The position numbers and the translations under genes are program-made. A model generated the notes under the pieces. That model did not search any database, was not told the DNA's origin, and saw only the letters and a list, made by a program, of their open reading frames with translations. This document shows, in pieces, positions 52,224-60,467 of a DNA stretch of 64,000 bases (its first letter is position 1; every line of letters starts with the position of its first letter). The stretch lies in the NCBI RefSeq assembly GCF_900167475.1, contig NZ_LT796768.1, forward strand, positions 1,798,001 through 1,862,000, given 5' to 3'. This DNA comes from Aeromicrobium choanae (GTDB lineage Bacteria; Actinomycetota; Actinomycetes; Propionibacteriales; Nocardioidaceae).

Positions 52224-53423
52224 GTGCCCGCAACGAAGCGCCGCTGGCTGCGGCGGAGCCTCCTCGGCCTGCTCGTGCTCCTGCTCCTCGGAGCGGTCGG
52301 CTTCTTCGCGCTCGGACCGGGCATCGTCGAGAACAGCATGAACCGGATGGCCGACACCGACCTGTCCGAGCCCGACGAGGAGACGGCGGCGCTGCACGAC
52401 TCGCTGTTCATCGCGGACCTGCACTCGGACACCTTGATGTGGGACCGGGACCTGCTCGACCGGTCGGACCGGGGTCACATGGACCTGCCGCGGCTGCAGG
52501 ACGGCAACGTCGGCCTGCAGGTGTTCTCGTCGGTGTCGAAGACGCCCAAGAACCAGAACTACGACTCGAACCCCGCGAACACCGACAACATCACGCTGCT
52601 GGCGATCCTGCAGCTGCAGCCGCCGCGCACGTGGACCTCGTTGCTGCAGCGTTCGCTGTACCACGCCGACAAGCTGCAGGACGCGGTCGCCGACTCCGAG
52701 GGCGAGCTGCGCTTCATCCGTTCGCGCGACGACCTCGACCGCCTCGTGGCCGACCGTGAGGCCGGCAAGGACGTGACCGGCGCGCTGTTCTCGCTCGAGG
52801 GACTGCAGAGCCTCGAGGGCGACCTGGAGAACCTCGGACGGCTCTTCGGCGCCGGGGCCCGCATGGCGGGCTTCACCCACTTCTTCGACAACGAGGTCGC
52901 CGGGTCGATGCACGGCGAGGACAAGAGTGGGTTGACCGACCTCGGCCGGGCGGCATTCGCCGAGATGGAGCGCCGCGGGATGGTCGTCGACATCGCCCAC
53001 GCGAGCCACCCGGCGATCGCCGAGATGCTCACGCTCGCCACGAAGCCCGTCGTCGCCAGCCACGGTGGCGTCCAGGCCACGTGCGACGTCAACCGCAACC
53101 TCACCGACGACGAGATCCGGGGCGTCGCGGCCACCGGCGGTGTGATCGGCATCGGCTACTGGGACGCGGCGGTCTGTGACCTGACCCCCGCCGCGGTCGT
53201 CGACGCGATCGAGCACGTCATCACGGTCGGTGGCATCGAGACCGCGGCTCTCGGCAGTGACTACGACGGAGCCACCAAGGTCGCCTGGGACACCAGCGAC
53301 ATCGCCGTCGTCACCCAGGAGCTGCGCGACCGTGGCCACTCGGACGAGGACATCGCCGCGATCATGGGCGGCAACACGCTGCGCGTCCTGCGGGCCGTCC
53401 TGCCTGTCGGCAGCGGCGGATAG
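52224..53423 (+). CDS. Membrane dipeptidase (peptidase M19, renal dipeptidase family)
   Basis: 399 aa. An N-terminal signal anchor (RRSLLGLLVLLLLGAVGFFAL) is followed by the M19 metal site: ADLHSDT near 65-71 (H-x-D), Glu in SLEGLQSLEG near 192, His in VDIAHASH near 255, ASHGG near 276 and GSDYDGA near 345. It should hydrolyse dipeptides outside the membrane using two zinc ions. A TAGCGT box sits just upstream of the GTG, so the transcript may be leaderless; an in-frame GTG three codons earlier is possible. Confidence 0.88.
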   Translation: MPATKRRWLRRSLLGLLVLLLLGAVGFFALGPGIVENSMNRMADTDLSEPDEETAALHDSLFIADLHSDTLMWDRDLLDRSDRGHMDLPRLQDGNVGLQVFSSVSKTPKNQNYDSNPANTDNITLLAILQLQPPRTWTSLLQRSLYHADKLQDAVADSEGELRFIRSRDDLDRLVADREAGKDVTGALFSLEGLQSLEGDLENLGRLFGAGARMAGFTHFFDNEVAGSMHGEDKSGLTDLGRAAFAEMERRGMVVDIAHASHPAIAEMLTLATKPVVASHGGVQATCDVNRNLTDDEIRGVAATGGVIGIGYWDAAVCDLTPAAVVDAIEHVITVGGIETAALGSDYDGATKVAWDTSDIAVVTQELRDRGHSDEDIAAIMGGNTLRVLRAVLPVGSGG

Positions 53424-53432
53424 AGTCGCCGG

Positions 53433-54338
53433 GTGAGAGTCCAGCCGTCCCCCGAAGTCGCCGCTGCCCTGGACGAGGGGCGGCCGGTCGTCGCCCTCGA
53501 GTCCACGATCATCAGTCACGGCCTGCCCCGTCCCGACAACCTCGAGGCGGCGCAGGAGTTCGAGGAGATCCTGCGTTCGCAGGGCGTCACGCCCGCCACG
53601 ATCGCGGTGCTGGACGGCGAGCTGAAGGCCGGCCTGACCGCCGACGAGCTCGCCAGGATCGCGAACGAGGAGGTCCCGAAGCTCACGGTGCGCGACCTCC
53701 CGGTGGTGCTCGGCATGGCGGGCAGCGGCGCCACCACGGTGGCCGCCACGTCCTGGATCGCCGACCGCGCCGGGATCCGTGTCTTCGCCACGGGCGGCCT
53801 GGGCGGCGTGCACCGCGGGGCGTCGGAGTCGTTCGACGAGTCCGCCGACCTCACCGTGCTGGGCCAGGTGCCGATCACGGTGGTCTCGGCGGGCGTGAAG
53901 TCGATCCTCGACATCCCCGCCACGCTGGAGCGGCTCGAGACGCTGGGCGTCATCGTCCTGGGCTTCCGCACCAAGGACTTCCCCAGCTTCTGGCTGACGT
54001 CCTCGGGGTACGAGCTCGACTGGAGGGCCGAGGACGCCTTCGCGGTCGCCGCCGTCATGCACAGCCGCGACGCGCTCGGACTGAAGTCGGGCATCGTCGT
54101 GGCCAACCCCCTGCCCGAGGAGAAGCAGCTCGACCCCGTGGTCCACGACGAGGCGCTCGAGCGCGCGCTGGCCGAGGCCGACGCGAAGGGCCTGTCGGGC
54201 AAGGAGGTCACGCCGTTCCTCCTGCAGCGCATCGTGGAGCTGACCGGCGGTGACAGCCTCGCGGTCAACCTCGACATCGCGCGCAACAACATCGCGGTCG
54301 CCGCGCGCATCGCGGTCGCCGCGGCGGAGTACCCGTGA
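53433..54338 (+). CDS. psuG: Pseudouridine-5'-phosphate glycosidase PsuG
   Basis: 301 aa with the conserved VALESTIISHGLPRPDNLE near 19-37, GATTVAATSWIADRAGI...FATGGLGGVHRG and SAGVKSILDIPATLE segments, plus NIAVAARIA at the C-terminus. It cleaves pseudouridine 5'-phosphate to uracil and ribose 5-phosphate. The kinase making its substrate is encoded next, overlapping by four bases, so the pair forms a pseudouridine catabolic operon. Confidence 0.95.
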   Translation: MRVQPSPEVAAALDEGRPVVALESTIISHGLPRPDNLEAAQEFEEILRSQGVTPATIAVLDGELKAGLTADELARIANEEVPKLTVRDLPVVLGMAGSGATTVAATSWIADRAGIRVFATGGLGGVHRGASESFDESADLTVLGQVPITVVSAGVKSILDIPATLERLETLGVIVLGFRTKDFPSFWLTSSGYELDWRAEDAFAVAAVMHSRDALGLKSGIVVANPLPEEKQLDPVVHDEALERALAEADAKGLSGKEVTPFLLQRIVELTGGDSLAVNLDIARNNIAVAARIAVAAAEYP

Positions 54339-55204
54339 TCCTCGTCGTGGGCGATGTCGTCGACGACATCGGCGTCCTGCCGCTGGAGCCCGTCGCCCCA
54401 CGCAGCGACACCCGCGCCCAGATCCGGATGACCCCGGGCGGCTCGGCCGCCAACACCGCCGCGTGGCTGGGGTTCCTCGGCTCCGACACGCGGTTCTTCG
54501 GCAAGGTCGGAAACGACGGGGTGCAGCGGCACGGCGCCGCGCTGCGCGAGCACCAGGTCGAGCCACGACTCGTGGCCGACCCGCTGCTGCCCACCGCCAC
54601 GATCGTGCTGACCCTCGACGACGAGGCCGACCGCACGATGTACGTCGATCGTGCGGCCAACGGCACCCTGACCTCCGCCGACCTGCCCGAGGACCTGTGG
54701 GACGGCGTCGACTGGCTGCACCTCACCGGTTACACCTTCTTCGACCCGCAGACCCGCGACGTCGCGATCGAGCTGATCGCCGAGGCCAAGCGCCGCGGAG
54801 CCGGCGTGAGCGTCGACCCGAGCACCACCGCGTTCCTGCGCGAGGTCACCCCGGAGGCGTTCGCCGCCTGGACCCACGGAGTCGACCTGCTGGTGCCCAA
54901 CCTCGACGAGGCGCGCCTGCTGGTCGGTGCCACCGGCCCGTTCGTCGACTTCGACACCCTCACGTCCATGTACCCGCACGTCGTGGTGACGCTCGGCTCG
55001 ATGGGAGCCGCCTACGTGGCCGGGAGCGCGCGCGAGCAGGTGGCGGCCCCGCGCGTGCAGGTGGTCGACACCACCGGCGCCGGCGACGCGTTCACCGCGG
55101 GATTCCTGGCCTCGTGGCTCGAGACGAAGGATCCCCGTGCGGCGCTCACCGGCGGCATCGGCGCGGCCAGCCGCTGCGTGCAGCAGCGCGGCGCGCGCCC
55201 CTAG
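54335..55204 (+). CDS. psuK: PfkB-family carbohydrate kinase, likely pseudouridine kinase
   Basis: A 289-aa ribokinase-fold protein: GGSAANTAAWLGFLG near 35-49, VPNLDEARLL, and the C-terminal anion-hole/catalytic signature DTTGAGDAFTAGFL with Asp as base. PfkB kinases cannot be told apart by sequence alone; the overlap with psuG makes pseudouridine the best substrate. It starts at a GTG in the psuG stop region and is followed by a strong hairpin. Confidence 0.88.
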   Translation: MILVVGDVVDDIGVLPLEPVAPRSDTRAQIRMTPGGSAANTAAWLGFLGSDTRFFGKVGNDGVQRHGAALREHQVEPRLVADPLLPTATIVLTLDDEADRTMYVDRAANGTLTSADLPEDLWDGVDWLHLTGYTFFDPQTRDVAIELIAEAKRRGAGVSVDPSTTAFLREVTPEAFAAWTHGVDLLVPNLDEARLLVGATGPFVDFDTLTSMYPHVVVTLGSMGAAYVAGSAREQVAAPRVQVVDTTGAGDAFTAGFLASWLETKDPRAALTGGIGAASRCVQQRGARP

Positions 55205-55222
55205 GTTCGGTCAGCGGAGACC

Positions 55223-55259
55223 ACAACGCGCCAGCACCCGTGAGGGGCTGGCGCGTTGT
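55223..55259. terminator. Bidirectional terminator between psuK and the Fe-S oxidoreductase
   Basis: A perfect 13-bp stem (ACAACGCGCCAGC with GCTGGCGCGTTGT) around an 11-base loop, 19 bases past the psuK stop and 16 bases beyond the convergent gene's stop. Confidence 0.85.
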
Positions 55260-55274
55260 CGTGGGTGAGGGCCG

Positions 55275-58200
55275 TCAGCCCTTCGTGTCGTCGCTCTCGT
55301 CGTCCTGAGCGGCCTGCTGCGCCGACTCGGTCAGGGCGGCGCCGGAGGGGTTGGCGTCGCTGAGCGGCGCCGCGTCCTCCGAGACCGGATCCGGCGCGGG
55401 GGCGTCCTCGACCGGAGTGATCGCGGCGAGCTCCTCCTGCTCCGACGTCGGCTCGGCGTGCTTCTCGGCCGGCAGCTCGGGCTCGGAGTCGTCGTACACG
55501 ACCGACTCGGCGTCCGGGTTGGTCGTGTCACCACTCTCGGGGTGCGGCTCCGGCTTGGGCTCGTCCTCCGAGGCCGTGTGCGGCTTCGGCTCGTCGTCCT
55601 CCAGCGAGTCGAGCAGCGACGGCTGCTCGTGTCCGGCGGACGCGTCCTCGGTCGCCTCGGTCTCGGTGACCTCCGGCTCCTCGGGCTCGGGCTCGGCGGC
55701 CTCGGCCTCCTCGGCGGGTGCCTCGGTCTCCGTGACCTCCGGCTCATCGGCGGCGGGCTCGGTCTCGGCGACTTCGGTCTCCTCGGCGGGCGCCTCGGTC
55801 TCGGTCACGTCGTCGGCCGCCGCGTCGGCGTCAGGCTGGCCGAGGCCCTCCTGGCGCTCGTTCTGGGCCGGGCCGTCCTCGGACTCCGAGTCGAACTCCG
55901 GCTTCGACACCGCGTCGCCCGTGGCCTGCGGCTCGGGGTCGGACTGGGCCGGCTCGTCCTCGGGCTCGGTGGCCACGGAGACGGGCTTGGTGCCCTCGTG
56001 ATCGGCGGCACCCTCCGGCGTGGCGTCCCCGGACTCGAAGATGCCTCCGGCGGTGCCCTTGTCGTCGACCGCGACGTTGTGCATCGCGGCCACCTCGGCG
56101 TCGGCCTCGCGGCTCGCGCTGTCGGGGTCGTCGAGGTCACCGGCATCCGTCGGAGCCTCGTCCGACTCGTGCGCGTCCGCGGCCGCACCCACCGACTCGG
56201 TGTCGGTCAGCGTGCCGGGATCGGCCTCAGCCTCAGGGCCGGGCTCGGCGTCCTCGGGCTCGTCACCCGAGGCGTGCGACCCCTCGGCCGCCATGACCAG
56301 GGCCTCCGCCTCGGCCACGACGTCCTCCTCGGAGCGCTTGACCGCCTGCAGCAGCAGCTGCGCGACGTCGAGCACCTCGACGTTGACGAGCGACTCGTCC
56401 TCGGCCTGCTTGGCCGTGAGGCCGTCGGCCAGCATGACGCGGCAGAACGGGCAGCCCACCGCGATCTGCTCGGCGCCCGTGCTGATGGCCTCCTCGGTGC
56501 GGTTGATGTTGATCCGCGAACCGATCTTCTCCTCCATCCACATGCGGGCGCCGCCGGCGCCGCAGCAGAAGGAGCGCTCCTTGCTGCGGTCCATCTCGAC
56601 GTAGTCCGCGCCCGTGGCACCGATCAGCTCGCGCGGGGGCGAGTAGACCTGGTTGTGGCGGCCCAGGAAGCAGGGGTCGTGGTACGTGACCTTCGCGGCG
56701 GGCGCGGCGGGCGCGACCGGCTTGAGCTTCTTCTCGCGCACGAGGCGGTTGAGCAGCTGCGTGTGGTGCACGACCTCGAGCTCGATGCCGAGCTCCTTGT
56801 ACTCGTTCTTGAGCGTGTTGAAGCAGTGCGCGCAGGTCGAGACGACCTTCTTGACCTTGGTCTCCTGGAAGACCGCGACGTTCTCCATCGCGAGCTGCTT
56901 GAAGACGATCTCGTTGCCGGCGCGACGGGCGGAGTCGCCCGAGCAGGTCTCACCGTCACCGAGGACGGCGAAGGTGACGCCGGCGATGTCCAGCAGCTCG
57001 GCGACCGCCTGCGTGGTCTTCTTGGCGCGGTCCTCGTAGGCGCCGGCGCAGCCGACCCAGAACAGCCACTCGACCTCGTCGAGCGACTCGATGTCGACGC
57101 CGACCTGCTTGACCTCGAAGTCGAGGTCCTCGGCCCACTTCATGCGGTCGCGCGGGTTCATGCCCCACGGGTTCCCCTTGCGCTCGAGGCCCTTGAAGAT
57201 GTTGTTGAGCTCGGCGGGGAAGTTGGACTCGACGAGCACCTGGTAGCGGCGCATGTTGTCGATGTGGTCGACGTGCTCGATGTCGACGGGGCACTGCTGG
57301 ACGCACGCGCCGCAGTTGGTGCACGACCACAGGACGTCGGGGTCGATGACGCCGAAAAGGTCCTCGGTGCCGATCAGCGGACGCTCCAGCTCGCGCTGCT
57401 GCTCCTCGGTGAGGGTCTCGGGATCGGCGCCCAGGAGCGGCACCTTCGCGTAGGCGTGCTCGCGCAGGCCCATCATCAGCAGCTTGGGGGAGAGGGGCTT
57501 CTCGGTGGCCCAGGCGGGGCACTGGCTCTGGCAGCGGCCGCACTCGGTGCAGGTCGAGAAGTCGAGAATGCTCTTCCAGCTGAAGTCCTCGACCTTGCCG
57601 ACGCCGAGCTTCTCGAACTCCTCCTCCTCCATGTCCTCCATGGTCTCCAGGTCGAGCGGCTTGCCGGCGACGTAGAGCGGGACGAGGGCGCCCAGGGCGG
57701 TGCTGCCGTCGGACTCGCGCTTGAAGTAGATGTTGAACCAGGCCAGGAACCGGTGCCAGGCGACGCCCATCGTGAGGTTCTTGCCGATCACCATCAGCCA
57801 GACGGTGGCCGAGACGACCTTGATGACCGCGAGGATCGTGATCGTGGCCTCGAGGCCCGTGACCGAGAGACCGGACCACAGCGTCTCGCCGATCCAGGCG
57901 GTGGTGGGGAAGTGGAAGGCGCTCGCGTGGCTGTCGCCCTCGAGGCTCATCAGCTGGTACTCGGCGCCGCGGATGAGGATGCCGGCGGCGCACTCGAGCG
58001 CGACCATCGCCTCGACGAAGTAGGCCTGGCCGAAGCGCGAGCCGAAGAAGCGGCTCTGGCGGCCCTGCGAGCGGGGGTGGTTGAGCTGACGGATCACGAC
58101 GAGCGCGGCGATGCCGATCAGGCCGAGCCAGGCGATGAGCTCGCTGACCCACTCGAACAGGAAGAAGTGGCCGATCAGCGGCAGCACGAGGTGCGGGTTC

Positions 58201-58487
58201 CACACCTGCAGGTAGGCGGTCGCGACCGCGGTGCTGAGGATGAGGAAGCTGAAGAAGACGGCCCAGTGCAGGATGCCGACCCAGTGCCACTGGAGCATGC
58301 GCGTGTGGCCGAGCGTCTCGACCAGCATGGTCTTGGTGCGGCTCTTCGGGTTGTCGGTGCGTCCGTAGGCCGGCGTGCCGGCGCGGATGACTCCGAGCAT
58401 CCGCTTGATCCCGGGCGCCAGGTAGTACACCGCCAACGCCGTCGAGACCAGCGTGATCACTCCGGCGATGATGTTGATCGGTTCCAT
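55275..58487 (-). CDS. Membrane-bound (Fe-S) heterodisulfide-reductase-like oxidoreductase with long acidic tail
   Basis: 1070 aa. An N-terminal NarI-like cytochrome-b-type domain (about 1-235, five to six helices, with histidines in WHWVGILHWAVFF) is followed by two 4Fe-4S motifs (CTECGRCQSQCP near 311, CTNCGACVQQCPVD near 387) and two CCG domains (WVGCAGAYEDR, CAHCFN; HDPCFLGRHN, CCGAGGARMW), then about 340 residues of Glu/Ala/Pro/Thr-rich low-complexity tail. The core is the actinobacterial protein related to mycobacterial Rv0338c, thought to pass electrons between quinone and a soluble partner. The donor and acceptor are unknown. It is a single-gene unit. Confidence 0.88.
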   Translation of the reverse strand: MEPINIIAGVITLVSTALAVYYLAPGIKRMLGVIRAGTPAYGRTDNPKSRTKTMLVETLGHTRMLQWHWVGILHWAVFFSFLILSTAVATAYLQVWNPHLVLPLIGHFFLFEWVSELIAWLGLIGIAALVVIRQLNHPRSQGRQSRFFGSRFGQAYFVEAMVALECAAGILIRGAEYQLMSLEGDSHASAFHFPTTAWIGETLWSGLSVTGLEATITILAVIKVVSATVWLMVIGKNLTMGVAWHRFLAWFNIYFKRESDGSTALGALVPLYVAGKPLDLETMEDMEEEEFEKLGVGKVEDFSWKSILDFSTCTECGRCQSQCPAWATEKPLSPKLLMMGLREHAYAKVPLLGADPETLTEEQQRELERPLIGTEDLFGVIDPDVLWSCTNCGACVQQCPVDIEHVDHIDNMRRYQVLVESNFPAELNNIFKGLERKGNPWGMNPRDRMKWAEDLDFEVKQVGVDIESLDEVEWLFWVGCAGAYEDRAKKTTQAVAELLDIAGVTFAVLGDGETCSGDSARRAGNEIVFKQLAMENVAVFQETKVKKVVSTCAHCFNTLKNEYKELGIELEVVHHTQLLNRLVREKKLKPVAPAAPAAKVTYHDPCFLGRHNQVYSPPRELIGATGADYVEMDRSKERSFCCGAGGARMWMEEKIGSRININRTEEAISTGAEQIAVGCPFCRVMLADGLTAKQAEDESLVNVEVLDVAQLLLQAVKRSEEDVVAEAEALVMAAEGSHASGDEPEDAEPGPEAEADPGTLTDTESVGAAADAHESDEAPTDAGDLDDPDSASREADAEVAAMHNVAVDDKGTAGGIFESGDATPEGAADHEGTKPVSVATEPEDEPAQSDPEPQATGDAVSKPEFDSESEDGPAQNERQEGLGQPDADAAADDVTETEAPAEETEVAETEPAADEPEVTETEAPAEEAEAAEPEPEEPEVTETEATEDASAGHEQPSLLDSLEDDEPKPHTASEDEPKPEPHPESGDTTNPDAESVVYDDSEPELPAEKHAEPTSEQEELAAITPVEDAPAPDPVSEDAAPLSDANPSGAALTESAQQAAQDDESDDTKG

Positions 58488-58581
58488 GCCGATTCCTCTC
58501 GCGGTTCAAGCAGTTTGTGCTGACCCTAATCTGCGGCGATGCGGGCTGCTCAGTTAGGCCAGCCAAAGCCGTGCCTTGATG

Positions 58582-59772
58582 TTACCTGCGAGTAGCAACG
58601 GGGACGCAGGCGATGGCCGCGAGGGGGAAGACCGCCGCGGCCGCGAACGCCCAGCCGTACCCCGCGTACTGCACGATCGCACCCACCACGGGCGGCACGG
58701 CGGCCGACGTGAGGTACTGACCGGTGTTCTGGATCCCGAACGCGCGGCCCGACCAGCGCGACCCCGCGATCTCGGCCACCGCGGTGAAGGCGAGCCCGTT
58801 GTCGGCCACCGTGATCATCGTCGCCGCGACCATGACGGCGATCGCCACGGGCGATCCGTCCAGGAGGGCGAGCAGCAGCATCACCGCCGTGGCGGCGACC
58901 GCGACCTGCCTCATCGGCCCGAGCCGATCGCCGACGCGGTCGGACCACCAGCCCGCCGCGATGCGACCGCCGGCGCCGAGCACCTGCGAGACCGCGTAGA
59001 GGACGCCCGCGGCAGCCGGGCTCCAGCCGTGCCGGTCGATCAGCCACAGCAGCATGAACGTCCACACGACGTACTGCGGGATGACCAGCAGCGCGGAGGC
59101 GGCGTGGATCCGGGCGAGTCGGCGGTCCCCTCGATACGGGTTGGCGCCGCCGCTCGGGCCCTCGTCATCGTGGCGGGGCGGGTCCACGACGGTCACGGCG
59201 ACGAAGACGGTGGCGACGGCCGCGACGACGAGGCACAGCGTGACGATCCACGCGACACCCCGGGACTCCACCGACGCCGGGACGACGAGGGCCGCGAGGC
59301 CGACGCCGAGCGGCAGTCCGGTCTGGCGGATGCCCATCGCGAGCCCGCGCCGATGGGCAGGGAACCAGCCGACGACGAGGCGACCGCTGGCGGAGTTGGA
59401 ACTGGCGGCGGCGACGCCGCAGAGGCCGAAGCCGAGGGCCAGGATGATCGCGTCGTCGGCTCGGGCTCCCGCGAGCGCGACGGCGGAGCCGGCCACCAGG
59501 AGCGCGAGGCCGGAGGACAGCGCGATCCGCTCACCGACGCGGTCGACGATCGCTCCCCACGCCACGAGCGTGAGCAGGGTGCCGACCAGGGGCGCGGCGG
59601 CGAGCGCACCGCTGGCCACCAGGGAGAGACCCTCCTCGAGGTGCAGGTGGGGGATGAGCAGCAGGGGCGTGCTCACGACGGCGGTCGCGGTGACCTGGGC
59701 CACCATCGCCGCGACGAGCATGAGCCAGGGGCTCGGGTGACGGGTCCCGGTCGGGGCCGCGCCGTGGCTCAC
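58582..59772 (-). CDS. MFS transporter
   Basis: 396 aa with twelve helices, the motif A loop IVDRVGERIALSSGLALL near 75-92 and GRLVVGWFPAHRRGLAMGIRQTGLPLGVG near 130-158, typical of metabolite or drug MFS carriers; GIQNTGQYL mirrors it in the second half. The substrate is unknown. The GTG start overlaps the stop of the NUDIX-like gene (GTGA), so it is translationally coupled to it. Confidence 0.85.
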   Translation of the reverse strand: MSHGAAPTGTRHPSPWLMLVAAMVAQVTATAVVSTPLLLIPHLHLEEGLSLVASGALAAAPLVGTLLTLVAWGAIVDRVGERIALSSGLALLVAGSAVALAGARADDAIILALGFGLCGVAAASSNSASGRLVVGWFPAHRRGLAMGIRQTGLPLGVGLAALVVPASVESRGVAWIVTLCLVVAAVATVFVAVTVVDPPRHDDEGPSGGANPYRGDRRLARIHAASALLVIPQYVVWTFMLLWLIDRHGWSPAAAGVLYAVSQVLGAGGRIAAGWWSDRVGDRLGPMRQVAVAATAVMLLLALLDGSPVAIAVMVAATMITVADNGLAFTAVAEIAGSRWSGRAFGIQNTGQYLTSAAVPPVVGAIVQYAGYGWAFAAAAVFPLAAIACVPVATRR

Positions 59773-60314
59773 GCCAGGGCGCCGACGTGCGCCATCGCCT
59801 GCTGGAGCAGGACGCCGCGGCCTCCCTCGAGCTCGTCGAGCACGGCGTGGGCGAGGGCCTCGCGCGGGGTCAGCCACGAGAGCTCGAGCGCGTCCTGGCG
59901 GGGGTCGCACTCGCCGGTGACGGCCACGACGTAGGCCAGGGCGACGGCGTGCTGGCGCGCGTCGTGCAGCGGCGTCACGCCGGGCAGCGGGAAGTACTCG
60001 GCCACCGTGAACGGCACGATGTCGGCCGGCAGCTGCGGGAACGCCGTGGGACCGAGGTCCTTCTCCAGGTTGCGCATCAGCGCGGTGCGGATGGGCTCGC
60101 CGTGCAGCACGCGGCCCGAGACGAACGACCGCGCCATGGTGCCCGTCGTGGCGGAGCCGCGCAGCAACAGACCGACCTGCTCCACCTGGCCGAGACTGTC
60201 CAGGCGGACCGGGATCGCCTCCACATAGAGGATCGGGACGCGTCCGCGGGTCTCCTCCAGTTCAAACTCGGAGAGCCAGCCGGGGTTCGGGTCAGGGGTG
60301 CGCACGGAGGGCAT
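59769..60314 (-). CDS. NUDIX-fold DUF4916-like protein with degenerate Nudix box
   Basis: 181 aa. The actinobacterial pattern DPNPGWLSEFELEETRGRVPILYVEA is followed by GRVLHGEPIRTALMRNLEKDLGP, a Nudix-box relative in which the metal-binding glutamates of REUxEExGU are replaced (RNLEKDLG). The C-terminal ALELSWLTPREAL resembles the NUDIX C-terminus. It may bind a nucleotide derivative without hydrolysing it. The ATG reading MPSVRTPDPNPG was chosen. It is the first gene of a pair with the MFS carrier. Confidence 0.75.
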   Translation of the reverse strand: MPSVRTPDPNPGWLSEFELEETRGRVPILYVEAIPVRLDSLGQVEQVGLLLRGSATTGTMARSFVSGRVLHGEPIRTALMRNLEKDLGPTAFPQLPADIVPFTVAEYFPLPGVTPLHDARQHAVALAYVVAVTGECDPRQDALELSWLTPREALAHAVLDELEGGRGVLLQQAMAHVGALA

Positions 60315-60467
60315 GGGCCCATTGTGGTCGATGGGCGGTCGTCGGCAGCGCACGTCGTTGACGAACACCGGTTGTCACTGCGAGTTACAGCACTTAGGGT
60401 GAGGTGGATCACACCGCAGTTCGGCACGCGTCAGATCGTTCGCGCGCCACAACGAGGGGAATGACCT

